From assembly GCA_040285825.1 (NCBI GenBank), contig JAUPSS010000007.1, positions 2,206,689 through 2,270,688 of the forward strand: a DNA stretch of 64,000 bases, in the 5' to 3' direction. Made by a program: the position numbers and the translations under genes. Shown here in pieces: positions 42,083 to 51,252 of the stretch; the stretch's first letter is position 1; each line of letters opens with the position of its first letter. The notes below the pieces were generated by a model, which saw only the letters and a program-made list of their open reading frames with translations, made no database searches and was not told the DNA's origin. The stretch comes from Eukaryota sp. TZLM1-RC (Eukaryota; Metamonada: BaSk clade).

Positions 42083-42784
42083 ATGACTTGTTCCCATGAT
42101 GGTGATCACCTCACATTCCGTGGCAAATCTATGTGCAAAATATGCACTTTCTCGTTTTTGACGACCTATTGTTGGAAATCTTTTACAGACATTCTCCACA
42201 GTAAGCTTCCGGTTGTTCTTGCTTGGTCAGGAGGTACACACAGCACATTTTTACTGAATCTTGTCCTACACTTTCGCTCTAGAATGAGCAAACCTTTCCC
42301 CTTGACCATCATACATCTTTCCATAGACTCTGCTCCCAGTGATCTGTCTCACTTATTTGCCAAAGACATCAACCTCATAGCTCTGTCTGATTCACACGAC
42401 CTTAATCTGCACGTACTCTCTCTCATTCAGTCACATTTTTCTTCATCTCATCTTCTATTCGGCTTTACTCCTTTAACATCCACCGCTTTTATTACTCAGT
42501 CATTAGTCCGCGGAAGTCCTCAAACTGCAGTCAATTTCTGTGCACAGCGAAGAGAAGTCGGAACCGCAACAGTTCATAATCCATTGACTTTGTTTGACCA
42601 AAAAGAAATTGAATTTTTAATCGAAAATACTGATTTATTTGGAAATAATGTCATCACACCTTTGGTAAAGTCATCTAATGAATCTTTTCTGATACCAATT
42701 CTTGAGGAAATCAACTCTCGAGGCGGCCAGTACCTTCGTAATCCTTCAAGGGTGTTGTGTAAGATTGATGTTACAGATGGTTGA
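42083..42784 (+). CDS. CTU2: CTU2/NCS2-like tRNA thiolation protein
   Basis: 233 residues from ATG 42083. Features fit the CTU2 (Ncs2) subunit that works with CTU1 in 2-thiolation of U34 in tRNA-Lys, -Glu and -Gln: an N-terminal cysteine segment (MCKIC), PVVLAWSGGTHSTFLL, a PP-loop-like SGG-x-x-S without the Lys-Asp of active CTU1, a LLFGFTPLTSTAFI segment where family members have LxxGxTxTxxA, and TVHNPLTLFDQKEIEFLI, resembling the conserved PLRD/KEI region. The first zinc pair is incomplete (CSHDG), and the protein is much shorter than the usual 350-500 residues, lacking the far C-terminal cysteines. It lies 250 bases after the LINE; the next gene converges from the right. Confidence 0.65.
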   Translation: MTCSHDGDHLTFRGKSMCKICTFSFLTTYCWKSFTDILHSKLPVVLAWSGGTHSTFLLNLVLHFRSRMSKPFPLTIIHLSIDSAPSDLSHLFAKDINLIALSDSHDLNLHVLSLIQSHFSSSHLLFGFTPLTSTAFITQSLVRGSPQTAVNFCAQRREVGTATVHNPLTLFDQKEIEFLIENTDLFGNNVITPLVKSSNESFLIPILEEINSRGGQYLRNPSRVLCKIDVTDG

Positions 42785-43256
42785 TTTGGATGAGTGACTT
42801 GTGAATTTATTCTATTAGTAGTATTAACTTTGATGTCGAATAATTTGTAACTTTTAGTAATTTGTATTTTGCATTTTAAATGCACAGGAAGATTAATTTT
42901 CATAAAAATAACTGTTTTTGTTATGTTTTGCTGAATGTCTGATTATTTCAATTGTTGAACAAAAAAAGCAAAGTGTAACTCAATTGTTGTCATAACGATC
43001 CATAAGAACAACAGATATCTAAAACATCAATTCAAAGAATAGAAAACAATTCTCCACCAACAATAATCATCATTTACACAACTATTTGATGTTGCATTTA
43101 TGATTGTCAGTATACCAGCACAAAATCCAAAGGAAACATTTTCGATAAAAAAACAAAAATCAAGATCTTCATGTTTATAAACAAAATGTACAAATTTCAA
43201 TATTTACAATGCAAAAAATCAAACTGCCTTCTTCCTCTACTTCCACATACTTCCCT
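42785..43256. other. intergenic between converging genes
   Basis: Shared 3' region of the CTU2-like and VPS34 genes; AT-rich, nothing recognised. Confidence 0.5.
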
Positions 43257-45632
43257 CTACTTCCCTGCAGTCGCCAACCTATGGGCGGTTTCGTTGAGCT
43301 TAGCAAAGACAGATCGATATGCAGACTCAATTTGGTCCCTTATAAGAGCATAACTTTCTTCTGCAGTCTTCTCCACAGCAAACTTCTTAACTATAGTGTC
43401 CAAAATATGCTTTCTTCCAACGACTTCAAAAGACTGGAGTTGACTATTGATTGAGCATTTAATAAAAGAAAGAATACTAGACATGTTTTTCCGTAGAATT
43501 GAATAATAACTACAGCACTTATCCTGAAATTCTTGAAACCTGTCCCCCATTACATTGACCCAAGAAGAAACAATCCGGACGGCTGGTTGAAAGAACTTTG
43601 GATCCAAGTCACAAATGAAACCAAAATCGATATGGATGACCTTACCAGAGTGGTATTGGAAGAGGATATTATCCAAATGACGATCCCCTACGCCAATAAT
43701 AAAGGTCATAATAACATTGACCGCCAACGACTCAATAAAGTTGGCCATTAATTCATCACTATCCTTCAAAATTTCTTCCAAATTATCAATGGCAGACATG
43801 GAAGAGACATCGGGAATTGCTTCAATCAAACCCTCATTTAAACCGGTAGGGATGACGTCATACTTGACCAGTGGTGACGTGAGATATGCACCAGCATCTA
43901 GTAGTATTTCATCCATTAATTGCATCAATGAAAGAGAAAAATAATCGTTACGTAAATCATCTCCAATTTTATAAATTAACCCAGACTTTGATTTAGAAAT
44001 AAAAGAGACAAAAACAGGCTTCATTGCACTGGAAAATACCTTTACATCACCAACTCCAGTAATGGTGGTCTTCCGTAGAAAAGGAAGGGAAAGTGATGAC
44101 GTTGGTGATGACGATGATTGGGTCAAATTTCGAACTTTTTGAGCTAATTGAGAGACTTGTTCATGAAAAGAGCCAGGAGTGGAAGGCTCAGTAACATCCT
44201 TGACTTTGGATGAACTCTTCGCATTTTGAGCTACATTTCTGATCCACATAACTAAATCTTTTTGTTTAAACAAATGCTCTACTTGAGTTGACTTTAATTT
44301 CTTGATTAAACTTCTTCTCACCTTTCTGTAAAAGGTAACCAATTCATTGGAAATATTAGCCTCTACCAGCCTCTTTTCCTCGCTTCGAAGCAACCAAAAC
44401 AATTGGGTCATGATTTCAAAGCTTCGACTGCTGTAATCAATGAGGGTATCCACAATTGAATTGGAATCTTCTGAGGAAAAGTAAAAGGAAAGAGGCACTA
44501 GAAAGAAAATCAAACTAACAATTACTTTAGAGTTAAAGAATGGTGAGGATTTTGGAACATTTGGATCATTTAAAGCAATATAAAGTCTATCGGTTAGGTA
44601 ATTGAAAAACTCTGAAAATCTACTGAAATGAAAGGGTAGTTCGGAGGTGAACAATGACGACGTGTGGTGACGTGGCGTTTTGGAGTCAACAGTATTCCAA
44701 TGGAAAAAGTTTGACACAATACCAAGTGAATGAATAATAGCTTCGATACTGGGGGTTTTCCACACCTCAAAAGTGGACAGAATTCTCAAGAATTCATCAA
44801 ACTGCCACTGATCATTCCAATCAAAACTGGAGAACAGCAAAGGAAGGCCTAAATGAAAACTTCCAAGAATTTTTGAATATCTACATTTCCAAATCAAATC
44901 GTTCTTCTCCTCATCATGTTGGAACAACATCATCTTGTAGTCTTGGTCAGAAAGCAATGATAGCAGCTCATCTCTATGACCAGAGCCTTGATCCTCTGTC
45001 TGGTCAAGCTTAGCGTGCATGAACAGATCTGACAGGGCAGAGAGAGCTGACGAGGGAGTGGAGAGGGAGTGTGAGAAGGACGAACCCTGATGAGACTGGT
45101 GAAGGTAAGTTGATGAGTTGAATAAGGAAGCCTTAGGCACAGATACAATCATGATAAAGTATGAATCATATGCTGACTCAGAGGCAGATGTGTCTAATGG
45201 CAGCAGAAGGTGAGGATTATGTTGGTTGTGGTTGTTCAATGTGAGCACATGATGTCCATCACAAATGGAACCATTGTCCATGATTGTGAGGCTGAGACTA
45301 CCAAAAGAACAACAACTGTCACAATATGCTATAGATAGATTAAAGGTGATTTCAAGATTGTCATGTGATCTGAGAAGTGATTCAGGAAGAAAAACCTTGT
45401 CATGTAATGTAGTAGGAGGTTTACAATCAACACAGAAAGGACTGAAGGAAAACTTGAAAGGACATTCCGATGAGTCAAAAGAACCAGAAATAGTGATAAT
45501 AAAGGGAGCTAGAGTCTCTGAGAGGTTGAACTGACATGACTCCAGAGTAAGAAACATAAATCGGGCAAGAGTTGGGTAAGATGGTGAAAAGCGGTTTTTT
45601 ATACTGTGCAGAAACATATTTTGTTTTCTCAT
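43257..45632 (-). CDS. VPS34: class III phosphatidylinositol 3-kinase (VPS34)
   Basis: 791 residues from ATG 45632. A C2-like domain (roughly 20-150), a PIK helical region (about 230-440) and a C-terminal lipid kinase domain (about 520-791), without Ras- or p85-binding parts, is the class III layout. Kinase motifs: YKIGDDLRNDYFSL (ATP-binding Lys and Vps34-type GDDLRxD), the catalytic loop IGVGDRHLDNILF and the metal-binding VIHIDFGFICDLDP. It makes PtdIns3P on endosomes and autophagosomes. Its length is near the yeast and human size (about 880), shorter in the C2/linker. All catalytic residues are present. No intron needed. Confidence 0.9.
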   Translation of the reverse strand: MRKQNMFLHSIKNRFSPSYPTLARFMFLTLESCQFNLSETLAPFIITISGSFDSSECPFKFSFSPFCVDCKPPTTLHDKVFLPESLLRSHDNLEITFNLSIAYCDSCCSFGSLSLTIMDNGSICDGHHVLTLNNHNQHNPHLLLPLDTSASESAYDSYFIMIVSVPKASLFNSSTYLHQSHQGSSFSHSLSTPSSALSALSDLFMHAKLDQTEDQGSGHRDELLSLLSDQDYKMMLFQHDEEKNDLIWKCRYSKILGSFHLGLPLLFSSFDWNDQWQFDEFLRILSTFEVWKTPSIEAIIHSLGIVSNFFHWNTVDSKTPRHHTSSLFTSELPFHFSRFSEFFNYLTDRLYIALNDPNVPKSSPFFNSKVIVSLIFFLVPLSFYFSSEDSNSIVDTLIDYSSRSFEIMTQLFWLLRSEEKRLVEANISNELVTFYRKVRRSLIKKLKSTQVEHLFKQKDLVMWIRNVAQNAKSSSKVKDVTEPSTPGSFHEQVSQLAQKVRNLTQSSSSPTSSLSLPFLRKTTITGVGDVKVFSSAMKPVFVSFISKSKSGLIYKIGDDLRNDYFSLSLMQLMDEILLDAGAYLTSPLVKYDVIPTGLNEGLIEAIPDVSSMSAIDNLEEILKDSDELMANFIESLAVNVIMTFIIGVGDRHLDNILFQYHSGKVIHIDFGFICDLDPKFFQPAVRIVSSWVNVMGDRFQEFQDKCCSYYSILRKNMSSILSFIKCSINSQLQSFEVVGRKHILDTIVKKFAVEKTAEESYALIRDQIESAYRSVFAKLNETAHRLATAGK

Positions 45633-46079
45633 CTTTTTTGAACAAGACTAGTTTCATCACCATGCATTTCCATACTGGTAATTAAAAAGTGAATGAAAAT
45701 AATACATACATTGCTCAAAAGCATATCTGGGGACGATAGACATGATACTGCTTTAAAACAACATTATTGTATTGGGTTGTTATTAACACCATACCAAATG
45801 AAACAATCTACGAACAACTTCTGCAAACAATCCAATACAGTACATGGAGCTGATGAATAAAGTGTCTTTATAGTCAAAGACAGCAATGGTTTTGATAGAA
45901 GTTCTACCACAAATACAGTTCTTTCATAGTAATATTTGTGATAGACCTTGGACATAATTTAGACCTATTACTAAATGATTAGTGACTGTTTTTGTCAAAC
46001 TGTAGGGATTAATGATCAAAAATCATTTGGTTTCTGCTGCACGTTTTGGAATTGTTGTATTTACAAAAACCTCCATTTT
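45633..46079. other. intergenic, nothing recognised
   Basis: Promoter side of VPS34. No RNA gene or repeat recognised. Confidence 0.5.
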
Positions 46080-46446
46080 GTGAAATTCAGCTTAAGTAGT
46101 GCAGTGGAGGCGAAAAATTTATTCAAAAATGCAGTGAACCTTTTGTCCAAATTGTCTGCCCAACAACATGCAAAATACAATTGGTATCCATTTGTATTTC
46201 CTCTATTTGGTTCACTTGCTCCCACTGCTTTCCGCATTTTTGGCAGCTTTTGAAATGATTGTTAACAGAAAAACCAATAGAAATTTTAACAAATTGTTTC
46301 GGCAAAATGGAGTTGTTTTTTCTATTTATAAGAGGATATCGAAGATGTTTTCTGATGCTCTGCTTGCTTATGGATCACATTATGAAAGAGTTGCACCTAG
46401 TTGTTTTGTTTTGGGAGAGATGGATTATTTAGATGTTGATTTATAA
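46080..46446 (+). mobile_element. LINE 3' fragment
   Basis: About 370 bases matching the extreme C-terminus of the LINE family in two phases: KLSAQQHAKYNWYPFVF, then EMIVNRKTNRNFNKLF (compare EMIVRRRTNRNFNSLF in the palindrome arms) and LLAYGSHYERVAPS (compare LLAIGVEYERNAVS at 59.8 kb). 5' truncated, with a TAA and an A-rich stretch at its end, as for a short LINE insertion. Confidence 0.75.
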
Positions 46447-46478
46447 GTTGTTTAAAATATAATAACAAAAAAAAGATA

Positions 46479-46778
46479 CTAGAAATTAACATCCCCTTCA
46501 TTAAGTTCACTGCTACTCTCCACTGTTATTTTAGAAATCATTTTGGAACATTTGACAGAGCGTTTGTAAACATGTGAAAAACAAACGATAAAGCACAATG
46601 TAAGATAGACCACAAGCACGGCAATCCAAACACGAGAAATGGCTGAGGAAAGTCGATCCAAGGAAGTGTTCATATCAAGAACCAAACATGTTCTTCCTCG
46701 AGAGAATGAGTGACAGACACAACTTTCAACCATACATGTTCCGAATAAACAACCAAAGGGACAGGGCAAGGTGGACAT
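46479..46778 (-). CDS. small single-pass membrane protein with an EGF-like cysteine motif
   Basis: 99 residues from ATG 46778. CPFGCLFGTCMVESCVCH and the following RGRTC give a six-cysteine EGF-like pattern at residues 6-32; a membrane helix (VWIAVLVVYLTLCFIVCF) follows, then a short acidic cytosolic tail. There is no N-terminal signal peptide, odd for a disulphide domain, so this may be the last exon of a longer spliced gene or a remnant. Its ATG lies 16 bases after the stop of the NFACT-R gene, on the same strand. Confidence 0.4.
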   Translation of the reverse strand: MSTLPCPFGCLFGTCMVESCVCHSFSRGRTCLVLDMNTSLDRLSSAISRVWIAVLVVYLTLCFIVCFSHVYKRSVKCSKMISKITVESSSELNEGDVNF

Positions 46779-46793
46779 CGATTGGAGAAGGGG

Positions 46794-47162
46794 TTACTCT
46801 AGTCCAAAGTATGATAGGGTTCGCAGATCCTCAGAAACATTTAGGTTCTGGGTTGCCTTTTTTAGTTGAACAGAACCTACATTACCACCACCTCTAACAT
46901 AGCGAGTTTTGCAGTAAATAATAGTGACTGATACTAAATGCCGTGCAGAAAAGTACTTCACTAGTTGTGCTGTCTCGTGTATGGATACCCTTGGTAGAGA
47001 TTTAGCTTTGCCGCAGTGAAGTATCGCATGTGCTGACGATAGCTTGTTTAGATGAAACCATAGGTCGTTTTGATGTGCAGCCTTTCTAATCTTGTCATTG
47101 TCAGCAGCGTTCTCCCCTATAGATATAGTAAACCCTTCTGAAGAAGTAAAAGTACGAACCAT
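46794..47162 (-). CDS. stand-alone NFACT-R domain protein (CCDC25/Rqc2-related)
   Basis: 122 residues. TSSEGFTISIGENAADNDKI, then NDLWFHLNKLSSAHAILH and YVRGGGNVGSVQLKKA match the NFACT-R (DUF814) domain of CCDC25, Tma20-independent Jlp2 and the Rqc2/NEMF family, where the W-F-H and the Gly-rich (x-RGGGN-x-G) segments are hallmark. These proteins bind tRNA or nucleic acid and act in ribosome-associated quality control; the precise role of the single-domain form is less clear. The C-terminal coiled coil of animal CCDC25 is absent. Complete from the ATG at 47162. Confidence 0.8.
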   Translation of the reverse strand: MVRTFTSSEGFTISIGENAADNDKIRKAAHQNDLWFHLNKLSSAHAILHCGKAKSLPRVSIHETAQLVKYFSARHLVSVTIIYCKTRYVRGGGNVGSVQLKKATQNLNVSEDLRTLSYFGLE

Positions 47163-47501
47163 AATGATAATTTATGTATACAAAATACCACTATCCTTTC
47201 TCCTTTTAGACGGCAAACAAACCCGTCAAAGGGTTTGTTGAAACAGTTGTTGAAATAAAATAAAAACAATGATTTGCGGAAAGACAGCAAAATACAGTTT
47301 TGAAAATTTGGGACAACAGGTTAAGAGTTGTAGATAAGATGAAGAAATAAAGAACTAACAATCAGAATTTGAAAAGAAAAAACAAGTTTATAGAATTTTA
47401 AAGTGCATGAAGGATAAGAAAGTCCACAAGTCTAAGTAGAACCTCTACTCTTAACAGTATGTAGGAGAAGTCAGTTACAGATGTAATTATGAGTGTATAA
47501 A
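47163..47501. other. intergenic, nothing recognised
   Basis: Between the NFACT-R start and the RRM gene stop; AT-rich, no feature seen. Confidence 0.5.
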
Positions 47502-48281
47502 TTACCAATTATGTCGGGAAGGAGACCTCGTCGTTGGAGACCGAGGCCATCCACCGTGTTCAGAACCTCCACCAATAGGGGCCGGGATATCACCTTCATC
47601 TTGTGGGTGTTGTGGGTGCATACCTTGTTGGTACATCATTTGTGTATAATGTTCCATCTGTTTGGGATCTGGAGCACCGCCCTGTGCCATGCTCATCATA
47701 TAAGGATTAAACATGGGCATCATGGGAGCAGAACCACGCTCTCTGTCGGGAGCAAATGATTGTGAAGGTGGCATGAATGGAGGATACATTGGAGGGAAAC
47801 TTGTCATTCCCATGAAAGGATAGGGAGGTCCATAATGGGAGGAACGCTTAGGGCTAGGAGAACGAGAGTCTCTGCTTTTATGACGATATCTATCACGGTC
47901 GTCTTCGTCAAAGGAGGACCTGCGGGGACGTGAGGAGCGAGAATAAGAAGACGAGCGGCGAGAGGAAGGATAATCACGCATCATTCGGGTGTCGCGTCGG
48001 CCTGTAGGGTGAGAAGCAGAATAAAAGAACATACGACGAGGACCACGAGCACGCTCAACAGTAATACGTTTGGAGTTGAACTCAGTGCCGTTGAGAGCTT
48101 CTACGGCTTTATCAACATCTTCATCATTTTCAAAGTCTACAAAAGCAAAACCACAAAGTCCAGTTTTGGTGGAGATAACATTGCCATGAGGGGAAAACAG
48201 TTCGCGTAGAGTAGCGTCATCAATGTCGTCGCTGACATTGCCTATATAGATTCTACCTTTGTGGTACTCAGAGGAAGACAT
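47502..48281 (-). CDS. SR-type RNA-binding protein (one RRM, Arg/Ser-rich tail)
   Basis: 259 residues from ATG 48281 (MSSSEYHKGR). One RRM at about residues 11-80 with RNP2 RIYIGNV and RNP1-like CGFAFVDF. It is followed by an RS-rich stretch (SSRRSSSYSRSSRPRRSS, then RDRYRHKSRDSRSPSPKR) and a Pro/Met/Gly-rich end. This is the layout of SR splicing factors such as SRSF3/7-like proteins, which help define exons, in line with the introns seen here. The frame is open upstream to 48374, but TTTTCAG just before CTTCCAGAG-ATG looks like a 3' splice site, so a 5' UTR intron is likely and the ATG at 48281 is the better start. Confidence 0.85.
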   Translation of the reverse strand: MSSSEYHKGRIYIGNVSDDIDDATLRELFSPHGNVISTKTGLCGFAFVDFENDEDVDKAVEALNGTEFNSKRITVERARGPRRMFFYSASHPTGRRDTRMMRDYPSSRRSSSYSRSSRPRRSSFDEDDRDRYRHKSRDSRSPSPKRSSHYGPPYPFMGMTSFPPMYPPFMPPSQSFAPDRERGSAPMMPMFNPYMMSMAQGGAPDPKQMEHYTQMMYQQGMHPQHPQDEGDIPAPIGGGSEHGGWPRSPTTRSPSRHNW

Positions 48282-49449
48282 CTCTGGAAGCTGAAAATGA
48301 AAGCAAATTAATAAATCAAACAAATTCTTTTTGTCTTTCAAAGAACAATTCCAAATAACTTTGTTAAACTTCAACTCAAATCAAATACTCATATCACACA
48401 ATAGATAGCTACATACTACACAATAGAAATTGACATTCAAACACTTGTTATAAAAATGTAAAATCATGAAAAGTAACTCAACTTCAGAGACATCAGTTAT
48501 TGTGAGAAGAAAATGTGAGAAGATACAACCCAGGTCCCTTGCAGTCACAAAAACCAATTACTCGACATCTGCCAAAGATCACAACACAGACACTTATCCA
48601 AGACTAACAGTGAGAGAAAGTACAATCAATATGAATGACCAAAGGCTTGGAATCACTATCGAGAAAAGAAATGTGAGTAATAAGGGAAGTCAACAACAGA
48701 GTAGAAATAGTGATCCACAAGTTTAGACTAGCACTCCTGTTCAACAGACTGGGTTGGTTCCAGCTCAATGTACAGTTGGGGAGTGATCAATTGTGTACAA
48801 TGGTGGCTTGCTCTCAAAATCTTTTCCCTTGTCTTTTCTCCCTGTCCATTGTTTCTAAAATTTCAAATACTCATCCACAACTGAGGATGTTACAGTTCAA
48901 GGACACACCCAACATACTTTTCAAACAAAGACAATAAATACCAAAAATTACAAAAATTACAAAAATTCCAAATATATATAGAAACAACACATCTAAGCAA
49001 AGAAATTTTGACACTTTTAAGATTGTGGTTCATGGAGTTAGAGCGATGTGTATGAATGAGAATACTTGTACCATTATGGTGACGACTCCCGTTTATCCAC
49101 TGTATTTATGAAGGAATAGGATGACAGGGAGACTTTGGAAATAGAATGTTATTACTGGTAGTTGCTAGAAACAGCAAAAATAGATCAAAATATAGAAAAA
49201 TTATAATTGAAATGATTCTTAAGATTATGTGAGAATACAACCAAATGGACTTTTTTATGTGCAATTTCGTAATTTACAGTCACTGCAACTATTTTTAAGA
49301 CTCAATTATTACACTAAAACCTGGTATGGTATAAGTTCGAGCAAAGTGTCCATTTTGAACTTTGGCACTTACGGTGTTAAAATCTTTATGCTAAAACTGA
49401 AAAACTCTTTATTTATTTTATTGTATATAATATGTTATTAAGAAAATTG
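48282..49449. other. intergenic, nothing recognised
   Basis: 1.2 kb between the RRM gene start and the histone deacetylase stop. An 86-codon plus-strand frame near 48466-48726 lacks any motif. Could hold 5' UTR sequence of the RRM gene. Confidence 0.4.
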
Positions 49450-50868
49450 TCACCACTGCGCAAAAGCTTGATCTATGGGATCTGCCATCCTGTCAATTCT
49501 ACGTTGTTCTTCATCATACAACTCAGCCTGATGCGTTCCTTCATGTAGCAACTCTCCCTTCCTTCTATCCTTTTCTCTTGCCATATCCAAATCTGCATCC
49601 ACATCAGCAAAGTCCTCCTCGTCAAACACATCAGCAGGGACGTCTTGAAGTTGAACAGCTGGTGCTCCATCAAGCCCTCGAAGTTGTTCAAATATCAGTT
49701 GTCGTATTTTATTCAGATATTCAGGTGTGTTGTAATTTGTTTCAGATGTGGTGAAGATATGCAACTGTCGGTCCGGTTCATTGAAATACTCCATATAATC
49801 ATTGCAGGGAAGCTTGTTTTCCAAGCTCCTACCAAGCAAAACCCCAGTTTCATAAGCCCAACATCTTGCTACATTCCTTACAGTATATCCCCCACCACCA
49901 AGAACCACCATGGGAACACCAAAGGACTGCATAAAGCGAACACATTCACCATGTCCTTCTAGAGAGAGATTAAAGCAACCAAGACGATCTCCAGCAAGCG
50001 AGTCCGCCCCACATTGCAGGACCACAGCGCCAGGCCTATATCTTGCCATGACTTCATTCATCACATCCCTGAACAAAAGGAGATAGGATTCGTCATCTAT
50101 ACCATCCATTAAAGGAACATTGACAGAATATCCACGACCGGGGCCACTACCCACGTCAGCAATGTCACCAGTGCCGGGAAAGAATTCACCGTATTTGTGA
50201 AAGGAGACGGTCATGACTCTGTCGGTTGTGTAGAATGCTTCCTCAACACCATCACCGTGATGGATGTCAATGTCAACATAGAGGACACGAGCATGATACT
50301 TCAGGAGTTCAAGGATTCCAAGGACAATGTCATTCACATAGCAAAAACTGAAGTAAGGAAAAGATAAGATAAAACAAACCCAGATGCTTCAGACTTCTTT
50401 GCATGATGAAGACCTCCAGCCCAATTGATAGCGATATCACATTTTCCGTGGTTGATACGCTGGGCGGCAGCAATACTTCCTCCTGAACTTATTTGGCAAA
50501 GTTCATACATTCCATCAAAAATAGGACAGTCTTCACCAACGTTGAAGGCATTGAGCATTTGTTCAAATGAAGATGCATTGTCAACAGTGATTCGAGAGAG
50601 AAAGTTAATGTAGTCGTCTGAGTGAAACCGTGACAAATCCTTGGAAGAAGCGAGAGGTGGACGGTAGAGTGTCATGTCTTTGTACAATTCATAACCAAGT
50701 ATAAGAGAATGTGCCATTCGGATACGTATGGGTTTCATGGGATATAAGATTAATAAAAAAGAAGAAAACACATACGACTATGCGGTTAAAAGTAAAACAA
50801 AACAAACATACAGAACCAAAGTAGATTGAGCCAACATCATTATGATAGTAGTACACAATTCGACTCAT
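49450..50868 (-). CDS. class I histone deacetylase (RPD3/HDAC1-2 type), three exons
   Basis: Exons 50812-50868, 50380-50777 and 49450-50347. Intron 2 (50348-50379, 32 bases, GTTTGT...TTCAG) is certain because it joins AKKSEASG to [12 protein letters not shown]. Intron 1 (50778-50811, 34 bases, GTATGT...CATAG) is the only AG-ended option and leaves a 12-residue insertion between [14 protein letters not shown] and PMKPIRIRM. The joined frame gives 450 residues. Catalytic features: [16 protein letters not shown] (tandem His), [15 protein letters not shown] (zinc Asp/His), [11 protein letters not shown] and the catalytic Tyr in [14 protein letters not shown]. It removes acetyl groups from histone tails in nuclear repressor complexes. 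The acidic C-terminus ([13 protein letters not shown]) is typical. Confidence 0.93.
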
Positions 50869-51252
50869 AGAAAAGGAATGGGAAGGAACAGATGATACAA
50901 AGGGACGATGTGGTTGAAGTTGGGGAAAGTGAGTTAAAGCCAAGTTGCAGATTTTTCTAAATTTACAATTTTATTTGATTCCAAAAACGGGATCAAATAG
51001 AACATCTGATCACGAACACAAAGATAAGTGACTTGTGACACATTGCATTTGAAGAGAACCAAAACTGCAGCTCTGAATAGAACAACGGCCATTTCTCGCA
51101 AGTGATCGGAAAATTATTTGAGTAACTGAATGAAGAGAATGGCATTGTAAAGACATTCAAATTCAGAAAATGCAGACAAAAGAATGGAAACAGAAAAAGT
51201 CAAATAAAAACAATTAATTTAGGGAAAACTAATAGAAAAAACTAATAAACAC
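50869..51252. other. intergenic, nothing recognised
   Basis: Between the deacetylase ATG and the NOP56 stop; upstream region of the deacetylase. Confidence 0.5.

Noticed and set aside
48466-48726. 86-codon plus-strand frame between the RRM and deacetylase genes
   Set aside because: Low-complexity Ser/Thr/Asn content and no domain; more likely upstream non-coding sequence.
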